Assembly (NCBI GenBank): GCA_002432865.1
Contig: DJGX01000056.1
Span: 1-8,668, forward strand
DNA: 8,668 nucleotides
Source: Cloacimonetes bacterium UBA5835
GTDB lineage: Bacteria > Cloacimonadota > Cloacimonadia > Cloacimonadales > Cloacimonadaceae
Direction of reading: 5' to 3'
The notes under the pieces were generated by a model. That model saw only the letters and a program-made list of their open reading frames with translations. It had not been told where the DNA came from and ran no database searches. Positions 1 to 5,948 of this stretch are shown one piece after another; positions within the stretch are counted from its first letter, which is position 1; each line of letters begins with the position of its first letter. Position numbers and translations under genes: made by a program.

Positions 1-43
1 AGTTTTAGAAATAAGGATTTAAGGGTTAGAGGATTTTCTTAGC

Positions 44-70
44 CACCGAGGACACCGAGATCACCGAAAA
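44..70. repeat. Three tandem copies of a 9-bp unit (CACCGAGGA type)
   Basis: Three consecutive 9-mers can be read directly: CACCGAGGA, CACCGAGAT and CACCGAAAA. They share CACCGA followed by a purine-rich variable end. They lie downstream of the mltG stop, outside any gene. From memory, similar period-9 stretches (CCACNGAGGACACNGAG style) recur between genes of many environmental bacteria; I could not check this. Function unknown. Confidence 0.7.
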
Positions 71-88
71 AGAGATATAAGTACTTCT

Positions 89-106
89 CACAAATAACAC
101 AGATTT
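89..106. repeat. Second, diverged period-9 pair next to the mltG stop
   Basis: Two adjacent 9-mers, CACAAATAA and CACAGATTT, keep the CACA start and the 9-base spacing of the 44-70 array. The last base of the second copy is the first plus-strand base of the mltG stop codon (TTA on the plus strand, 106-108). The repeat therefore reaches the very end of the gene. Two copies only, so chance is possible. Confidence 0.4.
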
Positions 107-1089
107 TATAGCATTTGCCTTTGTTTGGCTAAATGTTCTTCGTAGGTTCGGGAAAACACATTTTTCCCTTTGCGATCAGAGAAAAAATAGAGGTACGAAT
201 TAGGTTTGGCATTCAAAACCGCTTTTATTGTATTAACAGAAGGATTACAGATCGGCGTAGGAGGTAAACCTTGATAAATATAGGTGTTATAAGGAGAATT
301 TATCTGGGTATCAGTATAGGTTAAAACATCGCGTTTAATGCCTTTTGGCTCAAGAAGATAATCTACTGTGGAACAAGATTGAAGAGCCATACCAATTGCC
401 ATTCGATTCATAAAAAGCCCAGCAATAATTTCTTTTTCACTTTCTGTTCCTGCTTCTTTTTCCACAATGGAAGCAAGGATTAATTTATTATAGAAATTGG
501 GCGTAGAATAAGGATCGATTCCTTCTTGGTTTAGCTTTTTGAAAAATTCTGCAGTCTGAATTGCCAAAATGGAATCTGCTGAAATGTCAATTGGAAAACG
601 ATATGTTTCCGGATATAAAAATCCTTCCAGAGATGGGACATCAAATCCGGTAAGTTTATTAACTACTGTAGGATCTTTTGCTTTTGCTGATAATTCTTCA
701 AAAGTAGCTAAGCCGCTGGCATCAATTCTTTTCAGGGTTTTATATAGAGAAAGCCCTTCTGGAAAGGTGATTGTAATGTTCTCGCTTTGACCTTTATATA
801 AGCGGGTAACGGTTTGCCAAAGATAGGTATTACCTCCAAAAATGTAACTTCCCGGTTTTAGGTTTCTATCTGCATTTCTTAGTTTGGTAAGCCAAATAAA
901 CATTGTTTTACTGCGAATAATTCCTGATTCGGAAAGTTTATTGGCAATTACTCTGGCATTATCTCCAGGCTTTATACGCACAATTAATTCTTCGCTATGC
1001 TTGGGTACAAAAATCAGATAGGCAATATATAACATAACCAAAAAAACAACAATTGCCAAACTGATGATAACAACTTTCTTCTTATTCAT
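106..1089 (-). CDS. mltG: Endolytic murein transglycosylase MltG (YceG-like)
   Basis: This inner-membrane enzyme cuts nascent peptidoglycan strands in the periplasm and so limits glycan chain length. The 327-aa protein has a lysine-rich start (MNKKK) and one membrane helix at about residues 6-27. A LysM-like region follows at about 36-88, then the YceG catalytic domain. Family signatures visible are LEGFLYPETY (154-163) and ASIVEKEAG (206-214); by alignment with E. coli MltG the catalytic Glu is E210. Further conserved blocks are NSPYNTY (264-270) and GLPPTPICNPS (274-284). Length is normal for the family. The ATG overlaps the ruvX stop as ATGA, indicating translational coupling, and the two genes are neighbours in many bacteria. 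It is the last gene of a four-gene minus-strand operon. No convincing terminator follows. Confidence 0.95.
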   Translation of the reverse strand: MNKKKVVIISLAIVVFLVMLYIAYLIFVPKHSEELIVRIKPGDNARVIANKLSESGIIRSKTMFIWLTKLRNADRNLKPGSYIFGGNTYLWQTVTRLYKGQSENITITFPEGLSLYKTLKRIDASGLATFEELSAKAKDPTVVNKLTGFDVPSLEGFLYPETYRFPIDISADSILAIQTAEFFKKLNQEGIDPYSTPNFYNKLILASIVEKEAGTESEKEIIAGLFMNRMAIGMALQSCSTVDYLLEPKGIKRDVLTYTDTQINSPYNTYIYQGLPPTPICNPSVNTIKAVLNAKPNSYLYFFSDRKGKNVFSRTYEEHLAKQRQML

Positions 1090-1502
1090 TTAGATAAATA
1101 CTCTCTTAAAAAGATGGCAGCTGCCATAGCATCTTTAATTTTTCTTGCTTGCTGCCAATTATATCCCATTTTTTTTAATTCTTCATTTGCTTCCCAAGTA
1201 GAATAGCGTTCATCAAATCCTTCAACTGGAATAGTAAGAACTTCTTGTAAACGATCTAAAACAGATTGGCATTCTTCAGTTTTAGCAGTAAAGGAACCAT
1301 CAATGGCATATGGAATGCCAACAATGAGCATTGTTACTTGATTATTAACTATAATTTCTTGTAATTCGCAAATAAGCTGTTCAAAACCTTTATTACTAAG
1401 AATGCACAAGGGTTTGGCAAATATGCGATTAGGGTCACTTAAAGCAAGCCCAATTCTTTTTTCACCATAATCCAAGGCAAGAATTCGCCCTTCGGGATTC
1501 AT
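1086..1502 (-). CDS. ruvX: Putative pre-16S rRNA nuclease / Holliday junction resolvase RuvX (YqgF)
   Basis: A 138-aa cytoplasmic RNase H-fold nuclease of normal family length. The N-terminal strand ILALDYGEKRIGLALSD (7-23) carries the first catalytic Asp, D11. VGIP (61-64), FDERYST (97-102) with acidic D98/E99, and KIKDAMAAAIFL (121-132) with D124 complete the expected active-site pattern. In E. coli the family matures the 5' end of 16S rRNA; a Holliday-junction role has also been proposed, so the precise activity is open. Its ATG overlaps the upstream lipoprotein stop (ATGA at 1502-1499), and its stop overlaps the mltG start in the same way. A GGAGGG stretch (1516-1521) lies about 13 bases before the start, rather far for a ribosome binding site, so coupling to upstream translation is likely. 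Confidence 0.95.
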   Translation of the reverse strand: MNPEGRILALDYGEKRIGLALSDPNRIFAKPLCILSNKGFEQLICELQEIIVNNQVTMLIVGIPYAIDGSFTAKTEECQSVLDRLQEVLTIPVEGFDERYSTWEANEELKKMGYNWQQARKIKDAMAAAIFLREYLSK

Positions 1503-2074
1503 ATATTGGATTCATCCCTCCAAATGGCAATTTGCCAGCCATTTTTTACCGGTTTTAAATAAAATCTGGCTATGCCATTGGCGTTAAACAAGGAATTACT
1601 TTCTTTATAGGATAGGATTAAATCAAAATTGCAGGGAATTATTATCCAATCCTCATGACCAACCTCAGGATCGGTTTGCCATCGATCAGAAGGAGGAATC
1701 TGTAAACGCAGTTTTATTTCATCGGGAGGATAATAAGTTCCATCACTGGAACCGCGATTGAACATTCTATCCGTATATTCAATTTCCTGGTCATAACCCC
1801 ACCAAGAATCTCGCATTCCGTCTCCATTCATATCAATACCAATTAAACTGACCTCGCTTGCCAAAAGTTCAAAACGGAAATCAGGATGCAAGAGCGATTT
1901 ATAAAGGTTGATATTTTTTTCTGTGTATGCGCGCTCCAGATTTTGCAAAAGTTCTTCCGGTGTCCTATTTTGAATTTCAGCACTGGAAACATCATTAAGC
2001 TCAGGACAGAAGGGATTGCTACAACTCCCAATCAGAAAAGTTAAGAATATTAGAATTATGCTAATGGTTCTCAT
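1499..2074 (-). CDS. Lipoprotein B, unknown function, possible NTF2/SnoaL-like fold
   Basis: 191 aa with a type II signal peptide. Residues 1-17 are hydrophobic and end in the lipobox LIGSC, so Cys18 should be lipidated. I do not recognise a named family. The mature region begins with an amphipathic helix, ELLQNLERAYTEKNINLYK (41-59), followed by HPDFRFEL (63-70). This helix-then-strand pattern resembles the start of NTF2/SnoaL-like alpha+beta barrels (inference). It shares this block and a C-terminal LKPVKNGWQIAIWRDE-type strand with the gene just upstream, so the two look like tandem paralogues. Residues 81-89 (DMNGDGMRD) match a DxNxDG calcium loop. A good ribosome binding site, GGAAGG (2082-2087), sits 7 bases before the ATG. 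The gene overlaps its upstream neighbour by 14 bases and ruvX by 4. Confidence 0.85.
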   Translation of the reverse strand: MRTISIILIFLTFLIGSCSNPFCPELNDVSSAEIQNRTPEELLQNLERAYTEKNINLYKSLLHPDFRFELLASEVSLIGIDMNGDGMRDSWWGYDQEIEYTDRMFNRGSSDGTYYPPDEIKLRLQIPPSDRWQTDPEVGHEDWIIIPCNFDLILSYKESNSLFNANGIARFYLKPVKNGWQIAIWRDESNI

Positions 2075-2621
2075 ATTTTAACCTTCCCCAGGTTGGAGAA
2101 TTGCTACTGCGATAATCATACCACTGATTTAAATACCAGTAGCCATATTCCTTCTTTAAATGTAATTCAAGATTGCCGCTAGCCAAAACTAAACGCTCTT
2201 TTCCTTCACTGCGAAAAATCCCGGTTATAAGGTATTGACGATATATTTTGGCTTGAGTGGATTCTATTTGGTCCTGAGTTTCCACAGGCTCTAAAGTAAC
2301 CTGCATCTCTTTATAGCGATTATGCAAAACTTGAATCATATCCTGCTCCTGAACCCTTGTCCAAGTTTGCTCTATAGACAAATCACTTATATCTTGCGGT
2401 GCAAAATGAAAAACATAATCAGGTGTAAAAATACCTGAATAATGAACTGCATTTTGCACATACTCATAGCTATATTCCAGATTTAATAACACAGAATCAC
2501 ATTCCGTGGCAAAATCTATCCACGGTGTTTCTGCTCCTGGATGCTCTGAATCTCGTACTGTAAATAAATCACAGCTACAGAGCAAAAGAGTTATCAGCAA
2601 AATAAAAGCGATTCTTTCCAT
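2061..2621 (-). CDS. Lipoprotein A, unknown function, paralogue of lipoprotein B
   Basis: 186 aa with a short hydrophobic signal ending in LLCSC; the lipobox Cys is most likely C17. Position +2 is Asp (CD), the inner-membrane retention residue in enterobacteria; whether that rule applies here is unknown. No family was recognised. The segment VLLNLEYSYEYVQNAVHYSG followed by TPDYVFHF aligns by eye with the ELLQNLERAY...HPDFRFEL block of the next gene, and both end with an aromatic-rich strand (YGYWYLNQWYD here). I infer a tandem duplication followed by strong divergence. It is the first gene of the lipoprotein-lipoprotein-ruvX-mltG operon. There is no Shine-Dalgarno sequence before the ATG, and a possible promoter lies almost against the start, so the mRNA may be nearly leaderless. 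Confidence 0.82.
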   Translation of the reverse strand: MERIAFILLITLLLCSCDLFTVRDSEHPGAETPWIDFATECDSVLLNLEYSYEYVQNAVHYSGIFTPDYVFHFAPQDISDLSIEQTWTRVQEQDMIQVLHNRYKEMQVTLEPVETQDQIESTQAKIYRQYLITGIFRSEGKERLVLASGNLELHLKKEYGYWYLNQWYDYRSSNSPTWGRLKYENH

Positions 2622-2626
2622 AAGTT

Positions 2627-2660
2627 CATAAAAAGGATTTTAAATATTATGTCAATCAAA
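2627..2660 (-). promoter_or_regulatory. Candidate sigma70-like promoter of the lipoprotein-ruvX-mltG operon
   Basis: Reading the minus strand, TTGACA is followed by a 17-base AT-rich spacer and then TTTATG, five bases before the lipoprotein A ATG. The -35 is perfect and the -10 is weak. If used, transcription would start at or next to the start codon, which agrees with the missing ribosome binding site. A TAATAT inside the spacer could instead be a -10, but no -35 was seen for it. Confidence 0.35.
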
Positions 2661-2674
2661 ATCTGTGGATTTTG
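2657..2674. repeat. 7-bp inverted repeat in the divergent promoter region
   Basis: CAAAATC and GATTTTG form a perfect 7-bp inverted repeat around the loop TGTG. It lies between the divergently transcribed lipoprotein A and endonuclease genes, at or just upstream of the candidate operon -35. It could be an operator or simply AT-rich chance; no T-run follows, so it is not a terminator. Confidence 0.35.
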
Positions 2675-2756
2675 GATGCTAAAATAATTAAGAGTCCTGT
2701 GTACCGCTAAAAAAACAGAGCACCCCATAGACAAATTTAGGATTTGGCTTGACAAT

Positions 2757-2784
2757 TTGAGGAAGCAAGGGAAAAGGATAATAT
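2757..2784 (+). promoter_or_regulatory. Candidate promoter of the secreted endonuclease gene
   Basis: TTGAGG (2757-2762), a 16-base spacer and TAATAT (2779-2784) form a plausible sigma70-like pair ahead of the gene. A better -35 hexamer, TTGACA (2749-2754), is present but 24 bases from TAATAT and 29 bases from the TATAAT at 2784-2789, which is too far for standard spacing. The exact pair is therefore uncertain, though this AT-rich block is the likely promoter. Confidence 0.35.
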
Positions 2785-2793
2785 ATAATAAAC

Positions 2794-2801
2794 AAAGGGA
2801 G
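2794..2801 (+). promoter_or_regulatory. Ribosome binding site of the endonuclease gene
   Basis: AAAGGGAG ends 7 bases before the ATG at 2809. It supports this start, which is also directly followed by a signal peptide. Confidence 0.7.
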
Positions 2802-2808
2802 TTACTCA

Positions 2809-5244
2809 ATGCGGAAAACCACATTCTGCTTGCTGCTTTTAATGCTAAGTATTTCACTAAGCTTTGGTCAATACATAGTTAATTTTGAAGGAGCGGACGA
2901 AACCAAAACTGCTTATGCTTCAGGTGATGTAACTTTAAGCGGTCTTTCTTGGAATCTGACAGAAGTGTTAATTGGTAATTTAGCTACTGATTGGAAAAAT
3001 GGTACGAAATCAGCTAGGTTGCGAGGTTATGGGACTTCTGCAATGACAATGTTAGAAAACAAAACTAGTGGTTTGGGCACTCTTTCTTTTTATTATAGAA
3101 GATATGCTACTGATGCGCAAGTGGACTGGAAAGTAGAATACAGTATTGACAATGGCAGTAGTTGGATGCAAATTGGTTCTGTTTTTACAGCTCCTGCAAG
3201 TGATACACCCAGTTTATTTTCTGAAGATGTAAATGTTAGTGGGGATGTGAGAATAAGAATTCAACGCGCTACCGAAACAGGAACTTCTAATAATCGCTTA
3301 AATATAGATGACATAACTTTAACGGATTTTACAGGCATAGAAGTTGAACCCCCCACTTTGCAAGCTTCAAATATAATTGCTTATCCTGCCAATACTGAAA
3401 TAACTTTGGAATGGACTCCTGGTAATGGGGCACGACGCTTAGTTAAAATCAATACCATTAATTCATTTACTTCTCCCGTTGATGGCAGCAATCTTGCTGC
3501 CAACGATGTTTACAGTGGTATTGGAGAACAAGTTATCTTTAATGGTTCAACACAAATAGTAGAAGGACTTCCTTTAAATGGTTGTAATGTATCTGGCTTA
3601 ACACCTCTAACAACTTATTGGTTTAGAATTTATGAATATAACGGCAGCGGTAGTTTTACTCGCTATAATACATCAGAATCCACAAATAATCCTATTTCTG
3701 CTATCACTACAAATACTCCCGGTAGTGATTATTACACTGGAATCACAGGTTATGGAATTACACTGAAAACGAATCTGCATAATCTCCTTCGGACTACTCA
3801 TACAACTCGCTATTCGTATGATGCTTTGTGGATAAAATTACCCTACACAGATGAAGATCCGACTAATACTAATAACATTATCGAAATATATACAGGTTGG
3901 AGTGTTCCCAAAACATATTATGGCAGCGGAACTTCACAATGGAATCGGGAACATACTTGGAGTAAAAGTCATGGTAATTTTAGTGAAACACCCCCTGCTG
4001 GAACTGATTTGCATCATTTGCGCCCTTGCGATTCTACGGTAAATTCTGCCAAAAGTAATAAAGATTTTGATTATGCTACTACTTCTTATTATGATTCTTC
4101 TCCCTATAACGGTTATCCACAAGATACAGGATGTAAGACATCTACCTATGCTTGGGAGCCCCGAGATGCGGATAAAGGTGATGTAGCCAGAATGATTATG
4201 TATATGGCAGTTCGTTATGAAGGAACGGATACTTCCTACGATTTGGAAATTGTGGATTATACCAATACCAGTGGACCATATTATGGAAAGCTCTCAACAT
4301 TATTAGAATGGCATATAATTGATCCTCCCGATTCCATTGAAATGGAAAGAAATAACCGGATTGAAGAATTGCAAGGAAACCGTAATCCTTTTATTGATGA
4401 ACCACTCTATGCAGTTCAAATCTGGGCACCAATGCCACAAAATCCTACTAATATCACTCAAACCAGTTTTACGGCAAATTGGTCTGCTCCCATATCAGCA
4501 ACAAAATATTATTTGCAATTGGCTACGGATGCTTCTTTCAATAACATTGTTCCCGGATATGATAATCTGGATGCTGGTTTAATTCTTTCCAAAACTATTA
4601 GTGGCTTATCCAATACCAATACTTATTATTATCGCTTGCGTTCATTTTTTGTTAGTGGCTACAGTATGTATTCTCCCTATATGGAAGTAACTCTTTCTGC
4701 TTCTGCACAACTAAATTCTGGAACAGCTTTAACGGAATATAATTTGAATGCTGCTATCTTACAATTGAATTTGGTAGATACTACCTGGAGAGATAACATC
4801 CTTATGCTAGCCAACTTTACTATAAATAATGCTCCTGATGGCCTTTCTTTGCTAAGTGTTCAATATTTAAGTTCTAATAGTGCTTTGCTGGTTATGCATT
4901 TTAATAATGCTGATTTTGACGATAATATTCTGGATTTTTGTGTTACTATAGATGCTGCCGAAATAAATTATCCATCTAGTATAACGACTAATTCGTTAGC
5001 GATCATTGCCTATGTAGAAAGTCCGCTAACTATCCAAATACAAGGCCAGCAGCTAATTTTAAATATTCAAACGGTTGCAGAAGCCGATGCCTATATTGTT
5101 TTTTCCAGCATAGAACCATACGGTATTTATTCTGAGATAAGCTCAAGCGGCAATTTTGATGCTCAAATTCCAACGCGTTGGACTTGTATTTTACCAACTG
5201 AGAATATAAGATTTTATAAGGCAGCTGCGGTTAAATATCCTTAA
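2809..5244 (+). CDS. Secreted multidomain endonuclease I family nuclease
   Basis: An 811-aa exported protein likely to degrade extracellular DNA or RNA, either for nutrients or against biofilm. Residues 1-20 are a signal peptide (cleavage near SFG/QY). About 21-174 is a beta-rich module with a jelly-roll-like look (GTLSFYYRRY, DWKVEYSIDNGSSW, RLNIDDITLTDF). About 180-301 is a fibronectin III-like module ending TTYWFRIYEYNG. The endonuclease I domain is about 305-535 and carries the beta-beta-alpha-metal motif NREHTWSKSHG (379-389; E381, H382), DLHHLRPCDSTVNSAKSNKDF, beginning at D400 (N412), WEPRDADKGDVARMIMYMAVR (from 449) and GNRNPFIDEP (523-532). A second fibronectin III module covers about 540-629. 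Then come an ALTEYNLN...NFTINNAP module (about 635-725) and a C-terminal beta module ending FYKAAAVKYP. The ribosome binding site supports the start. Its stop overlaps the converging gene. It may bind a surface or be sorted by the C-terminal part (inference). Confidence 0.92.
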   Translation: MRKTTFCLLLLMLSISLSFGQYIVNFEGADETKTAYASGDVTLSGLSWNLTEVLIGNLATDWKNGTKSARLRGYGTSAMTMLENKTSGLGTLSFYYRRYATDAQVDWKVEYSIDNGSSWMQIGSVFTAPASDTPSLFSEDVNVSGDVRIRIQRATETGTSNNRLNIDDITLTDFTGIEVEPPTLQASNIIAYPANTEITLEWTPGNGARRLVKINTINSFTSPVDGSNLAANDVYSGIGEQVIFNGSTQIVEGLPLNGCNVSGLTPLTTYWFRIYEYNGSGSFTRYNTSESTNNPISAITTNTPGSDYYTGITGYGITLKTNLHNLLRTTHTTRYSYDALWIKLPYTDEDPTNTNNIIEIYTGWSVPKTYYGSGTSQWNREHTWSKSHGNFSETPPAGTDLHHLRPCDSTVNSAKSNKDFDYATTSYYDSSPYNGYPQDTGCKTSTYAWEPRDADKGDVARMIMYMAVRYEGTDTSYDLEIVDYTNTSGPYYGKLSTLLEWHIIDPPDSIEMERNNRIEELQGNRNPFIDEPLYAVQIWAPMPQNPTNITQTSFTANWSAPISATKYYLQLATDASFNNIVPGYDNLDAGLILSKTISGLSNTNTYYYRLRSFFVSGYSMYSPYMEVTLSASAQLNSGTALTEYNLNAAILQLNLVDTTWRDNILMLANFTINNAPDGLSLLSVQYLSSNSALLVMHFNNADFDDNILDFCVTIDAAEINYPSSITTNSLAIIAYVESPLTIQIQGQQLILNIQTVAEADAYIVFSSIEPYGIYSEISSSGNFDAQIPTRWTCILPTENIRFYKAAAVKYP

Positions 5245-5948
5245 GATTTAAATTGAGAAAGGTCTATAACCTGAGTGGCAAAGTTATCGGTAAAATCTTC
5301 ATCACTGGTACTAATCAGCATTTCTGGAATTCCATTTTTTTCATAATTGTAGCTATCTTGTATGTTATTATGCTTAGTAGCGAAATCGATATCAATCCCA
5401 GAGGAAGAACTAAACCGCTTTAAAAAATCATATATCTGTTTCCTATCGTTTCTATTGAAAAGATAATAGGGATCGTCAATTAATAAAATCTTAGGTTTTA
5501 AGAGCAACGAACGAATGAAGCAGAAAAATTTCCGCTGGGAAGATGTTAAAAAAGCAGGACGCAATTCCAGATCAGTATCCTGATTAAAGACCTGCATAAA
5601 GAACTTCAACTCTTTTTCAAAGATGCTTGTTTCCACTATTTGAAACCGCCTATGATATGGAAGAAGCAAATTTTCTTTCACAGTTAGATTGGCCAGCATT
5701 ATTCCTTCGTTAAAAATCATAGAAAAAGTAGAAATGAGAGAGTGGTTTAAAAAATACTCTTGCTTAGGTATCCCATCCAGATATATATTACCGCCATCTA
5801 ATTCATAAAGTCCAATAAGAGCAGATAAGATAGTGGAAGATACAATTTCACAAGGATCATATAATACTGTGCATCCCTTAGTGTCAAACTCCAAATTCAG
5901 GTTGTTCACTAAACCTTTGATTACTATATTCTCAAAAGCGATATGCAT
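5241..5948 (-). CDS. ABC ATPase homologue (MlaF-like) with degenerate nucleotide-binding motifs
   Basis: 235 aa from the ATG at 5948, which overlaps the permease stop as TAATG. A longer reading would need a TTG at 5972 inside the permease gene, so I prefer the ATG. The NBD order is clear, but each motif is worn. Walker A is DPCEIVSST (31-39) instead of GxSGSGKST, without the Lys. The Q-loop is FN (79-80) instead of FQ, followed by a normal LTVKENLLLP. The signature is LTSSQ (134-138) instead of LSGGQ. Walker B is ILLIDDP (154-160), with Asp159 where the catalytic Glu belongs. The D-loop is not recognisable. An H-loop His may remain (H193 in TKHN). The frame is open throughout, so it is a diverged protein rather than an obvious pseudogene. 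By position it should be the partner of the MlaE permease. It probably binds ATP poorly or not at all. Confidence 0.8.
   Translation of the reverse strand: MHIAFENIVIKGLVNNLNLEFDTKGCTVLYDPCEIVSSTILSALIGLYELDGGNIYLDGIPKQEYFLNHSLISTFSMIFNEGIMLANLTVKENLLLPYHRRFQIVETSIFEKELKFFMQVFNQDTDLELRPAFLTSSQRKFFCFIRSLLLKPKILLIDDPYYLFNRNDRKQIYDFLKRFSSSSGIDIDFATKHNNIQDSYNYEKNGIPEMLISTSDEDFTDNFATQVIDLSQFKS

Noticed and set aside
64..86. Terminator after mltG (GAGA/TCTC followed by five T on the minus strand)
   Set aside because: Only a 4-bp stem around a 10-base loop; too weak to annotate.
44..106. CRISPR array
   Set aside because: Units are 9 bp with no spacers; repeats and spacers of CRISPR size are absent.
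2594..2857. Minus-strand ORF of 87 codons spanning the divergent promoter region
   Set aside because: It overlaps the starts of both lipoprotein A and the endonuclease gene, covers the promoters and ribosome binding site, and shows no family features.
3934..4122. Minus-strand ORF inside the endonuclease gene, and similar plus-strand ORFs inside it (3851-4042, 4319-4582)
   Set aside because: They lie wholly within the catalytic and fibronectin-like coding region, have low-complexity composition, and have no ribosome binding site or recognisable motif.
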